DNA of 64,000 nt from Planctomycetaceae bacterium (GTDB taxonomy: Bacteria > Planctomycetota > Planctomycetia > Planctomycetales > Planctomycetaceae). The stretch spans positions 1,116,001 through 1,180,000 of the forward strand of contig CP051247.1 of NCBI GenBank assembly GCA_017795105.1, read 5' to 3'. The notes beneath the pieces were generated by a model. It was not told where the DNA came from. It saw only the letters and a list, made by a program, of their open reading frames with translations, and made no database searches. Position numbers and translations under genes: made by a program. Shown here piece after piece: positions 61,642 to 64,000 of the stretch (the first letter of the stretch is position 1; each line of letters opens with the position of its first letter).

Positions 61642-61895
61642 TTCTCATTTCGCCGCAGAGCCTTTAGACTTGACGGTTATTCAGCGCTCTTTCGAGCCGG
61701 CGGAGCGACTCGCTCCGCCCTGGTTGTGAGTGTCTTTCCAGCAGGCGACAGCGGGCCAGATTTCGCCTCAGACACAATTTGCACGGCCTTACACTTCGCG
61801 GGTCTCAAATTCCTTATTTCCTTTTCCCGAGACATCCGCGCGATCTTCCGTTTTTTTTCATCGAGTCTACGGTCTGTTTTTCAAGGAACTTTGCC

Positions 61896-62390
61896 ATGCC
61901 AGCCTGGCCGGGTGGTCCCTGTCCGGAATGCGGGGACGACATGCCACCTAACCTGATCACCTGCCAAACCTGTCGAGCGCTGTTGAACTCCGATCTGCAG
62001 CAGACATATGTCGACATCCCTGAGTTCATTCCGCTCGAGGAGATTACGGTTGACGAGCAGCCTGACTCGCAGGGCTCGGTCGTCACCAAATCACCGGTTC
62101 AGCCGCAGACATCTCCCGTCGTGCTCATCGAAGCCAAGGGCATCTTCTGCAACTGTCCGAAGTGCCGTGAAGAACTCAAAGTGCCACGGGCCTATCTGAA
62201 CCAGTCGGTCTGCTGCAATCATTGCCAGGCACCGTTTACCTGCGACTCGACCACGGTGACCGAATATTTCGTTGCCTCCTATGTCGACTGCCCGCACTGC
62301 AGTCAGCGCATCCGAGCCTCCCGCGAGTTCACCAACCAGAACGTGCTCTGCAACCATTGTTCACAACCGCTGCATATTCAGCTTAAGTAG
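61896..62390 (+). CDS. Uncharacterised zinc-ribbon-rich protein
   Basis: 164 residues with five CxxC-type pairs: CPECG and CQTC near the N-terminus, CNCPKC and CCNHC in the middle, and CPHC and CNHC near the end. The two C-terminal units (NCPKCREELKVPRAYLNQ and DCPHCSQRIRASREFTNQ) are clearly repeats of one another. Zinc binding is likely; the role is unknown. AAGGA about 9 bases before the ATG at 61896 supports this start. It is followed by an intrinsic terminator. Confidence 0.75.
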   Translation: MPAWPGGPCPECGDDMPPNLITCQTCRALLNSDLQQTYVDIPEFIPLEEITVDEQPDSQGSVVTKSPVQPQTSPVVLIEAKGIFCNCPKCREELKVPRAYLNQSVCCNHCQAPFTCDSTTVTEYFVASYVDCPHCSQRIRASREFTNQNVLCNHCSQPLHIQLK

Positions 62391-62409
62391 CGACGGTCCG
62401 AGATCCACG

Positions 62410-62439
62410 AAATGCCCGCGATACCTGCGGGCATTTTTT
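62410..62439 (+). terminator. Intrinsic terminator after the zinc-ribbon gene
   Basis: AAATGCCCGC (62410-62419) pairs with GCGGGCATTT (62427-62436), a 10-bp stem with a seven-base loop, ending in a T-run. Confidence 0.9.
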
Positions 62440-62661
62440 ATGCGCTGGGGGGCAGCAGGGAGATTGGTGAGAGTGAAACCAAGCTGGCTCAGACGTGCAC
62501 GCCTGGATGACGAAGTCACAGGAAGTAGCCGTTCCCTGAGGAGAAAGCATTTGCGATGCCCCTGCTCGGCGTCCGGCAGCAAATAATGCGGCCGGTCGTC
62601 AGCGGCCTCTTGTGGAGGGGACGCGGGATACATTGCTCAGGGCTTTGAATGAATGACTTTG

Positions 62662-62804
62662 GGGTAGCCCCGGTTGATTCAACCGGGGTGGCGAAGCCAC
62701 AAGAGGTCGAACTCGCCCCCTAGGCGATTCCGTATTTCACCGAAAGAACGAGAGACCTCGTGCCGACTGCGTCGGCCCCGGTAGCGGAGCAACCGGGGCT
62801 ACCC
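62662..62804. repeat. Inverted GGTAGCCCCGGTTG repeat pair
   Basis: GGGTAGCCCCGGTTG near 62662 is inverted at 62790-62804 (CAACCGGGGCTACCC). Each arm also contains a local palindrome (CCCCGGTTGATTCAACCGGGG and GGCCCCGGTAGCGGAGC). It lies in the 565-bp gap 62391-62955 between the zinc-ribbon gene and pheS, where I see no gene. Confidence 0.6.
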
Positions 62805-62955
62805 AATAAGACTCTCGATGCTATCAATCCGCATTCCGCGCCACTCAGACGCACGCGTCTCAGTCATCCGTTCTTCAAATTCGAAGAGCACACAGCGATG
62901 CGTCTCCGGACCATCCGAAGATGGGACGCCGAATCTGACTCCCTGCAACCGGACC

Positions 62956-63957
62956 TTAGAACTGCGACAGGAAGCGGACGTCGTTCTCGTAGAGCAGGCG
63001 GATGTCGCGGATGCCGTAGCGTTTCATGCAGAGACGCTCAATTCCCAGGCCGAAGGCGAAGCCGGAGACCTGTTCGGGATCATAACCGACAGCTCGCAGG
63101 ACGTTCGGGTCGACCATGCCTGCTCCGCCGACTTCCATCCAGCTGTCGCCCCACTGAATGTCGACTTCGACCGAAGGCTCGGTGAATGGGAAGAACGAGG
63201 GACGGAAGCGGATTTCGATGTCGTCACCGAGATACTGCACGGCGATCATTTTGAGGATCGTCTTCAGATTGGCCATCGTCACATCAGTGTCGATGTAGAG
63301 GCCTTCCATCTGATGGAACATGCAGGAGTGCGTCGCATCGACGGTATCGGGCCGGTAAACGCGGCCGGTCGAGACAATTCGCACCGGCGGAGGCGTCTTT
63401 TCCATCACGCGAATCTGAACCGTCGACGTCTGACTTCGCAGCAGCCAAGGGCCCCCTGCTCCGGCGTTGGCAACGGCCAGATAGAAGTTGTCGAGGGGAT
63501 CGCGGGCGGGATGATCTTCCGGGATATTGAGGGCGACGAAGTTGTGGTAGTCGTCCTCGACTTCCGGGCCGTCCGCCACATCGAACCCAAGTCGGCCGGC
63601 AATGTCTTTGAAATCATCGACGGTGCGGGTGACCGGGTGACGCTTGCCGAGCAGCATCGGCTCGCCAGGAAGACTCACATCGAGCTGAGAGATTTCTTCC
63701 TGAGGCTGGGCAAGCTCGTCTTTGCGCGACTCAAGAGCCGACTCCACGGCCTGCTTGGCGGCATTGAACCGCTTCCCAAGTTCGGGACGTTCTTCCGGCT
63801 GCGCTTTGGCGAGCTGAGACTGAATATCTTTCAGGCGGCCCTTCTTCTTTCCCAGAAAGCGAATGCGAACGTCCTCAAGGTCAGCAGGTTCGCGGCAATC
63901 GGCGATCGCCTGCAGTGCTTCGGCTTGATACTGATCGAGGACTTCGGGCAGATTCAT
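62956..63957 (-). CDS. pheS: Phenylalanyl-tRNA synthetase alpha subunit
   Basis: 333 residues of the class II synthetase alpha subunit, which with PheT charges tRNA-Phe. The coiled-coil N-terminal region (about 1-85) is followed by the catalytic core with THSCMFHQMEGLYID, the WMEVGGAGMVDPNVL segment of motif 2 and the FGLGIERLCMKRYGI motif 3. Length and motif order are normal. ATG at 63957 is chosen over a GTG three codons upstream. pheT would be expected downstream on the minus strand, but the next gene in that direction is the zinc-ribbon gene on the opposite strand, so pheT is not adjacent here. Confidence 0.97.
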   Translation of the reverse strand: MNLPEVLDQYQAEALQAIADCREPADLEDVRIRFLGKKKGRLKDIQSQLAKAQPEERPELGKRFNAAKQAVESALESRKDELAQPQEEISQLDVSLPGEPMLLGKRHPVTRTVDDFKDIAGRLGFDVADGPEVEDDYHNFVALNIPEDHPARDPLDNFYLAVANAGAGGPWLLRSQTSTVQIRVMEKTPPPVRIVSTGRVYRPDTVDATHSCMFHQMEGLYIDTDVTMANLKTILKMIAVQYLGDDIEIRFRPSFFPFTEPSVEVDIQWGDSWMEVGGAGMVDPNVLRAVGYDPEQVSGFAFGLGIERLCMKRYGIRDIRLLYENDVRFLSQF

Positions 63958-64000
63958 CGGTTCCACTCTTTGCGACGGGCGGCATCCAGGCGGAGGCTCG

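Noticed and set aside
1..64000. tRNA or rRNA genes, CRISPR arrays, prophage or transposase genes
   Set aside because: I looked for tRNA-like and rRNA-like sequence, regular direct repeats and transposase/integrase motifs and found none; this is by eye, so a tRNA scan could still reveal one.

Overview
The window looks like a chromosomal segment of a planctomycete (Planctomycetota, probably the order Planctomycetales). The strongest pointers are a DUF1559 prepilin-like protein with an N-terminal methylation motif (38893-39888), a protein with two planctomycete-type cytochrome-c-like domains (44091-45983), two PQQ-type beta-propeller proteins, a LamG-fold secreted protein and many large lineage-specific secreted or membrane proteins. 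The DNA is moderately GC-rich, and long antisense open frames lie opposite real genes. I see no rRNA, tRNA, CRISPR array, transposase or integrase, so this appears to be ordinary core and lineage-specific chromosome. The genus cannot be fixed by eye.

Layout. 1-8.3 kb: the 3' part of a CDF cation exporter, a membrane protein with paired cysteines, a PutA proline-catabolic enzyme, a GNAT acetyltransferase, a CAP-domain secreted protein and an FAD monooxygenase. 8.5-18.5 kb: an S41/PDZ processing protease, a possible degenerate-receiver protein followed by an NtrC-type sigma-54 activator, several planctomycete membrane or secreted unknowns and a cysteine-rich outer-membrane-like protein. 19-29 kb: a Gfo/Idh/MocA oxidoreductase, a small secreted protein and a tight addB-addA-methyltransferase operon for double-strand-break processing. 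29-38 kb: an SDR/DUF2867 protein, a membrane-anchored beta-propeller, a LamG protein, a cluster of three tiny paralogous membrane proteins plus an HExxH-like membrane protein, and a COG3014-like/LpoB-like lipoprotein pair. 38-46 kb: a Cys-rich secreted protein, the DUF1559 protein, an overlapping four-gene run (ThiO-like oxidase, two-Rossmann flavoprotein, radical SAM protein, phosphoesterase-like protein) and the cytochrome-like protein. 46-53 kb: larE, a FliL-like protein, a HEPN-like protein, a co-directional run of FlgM-like, Fur-family, murC and murB genes, and a Flp-type pilin. 53-64 kb: a fused hydantoinase/oxoprolinase, alaS, a second beta-propeller, a zinc-ribbon protein and pheS.

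How the genes fit together. Cell-envelope work is one theme: murC and murB make UDP-N-acetylmuramic acid precursors, the LpoB/COG3014-like pair suggests regulated peptidoglycan synthases, and the S41 protease and barrel-like protein act in the envelope. DNA repair is represented by AddAB. Amino-acid and glutathione-related catabolism is represented by PutA, the oxoprolinase and the ThiO-like oxidase. Flagellar-type modules (FlgM-like, FliL-like) occur away from any visible flagellar operon.

The most interesting material is the four-gene redox/radical-SAM run (39954-44034), the cluster of three tiny membrane paralogs (34343-35666), and a family of dispersed double-hairpin intergenic repeats with three copies spread across 35 kb.
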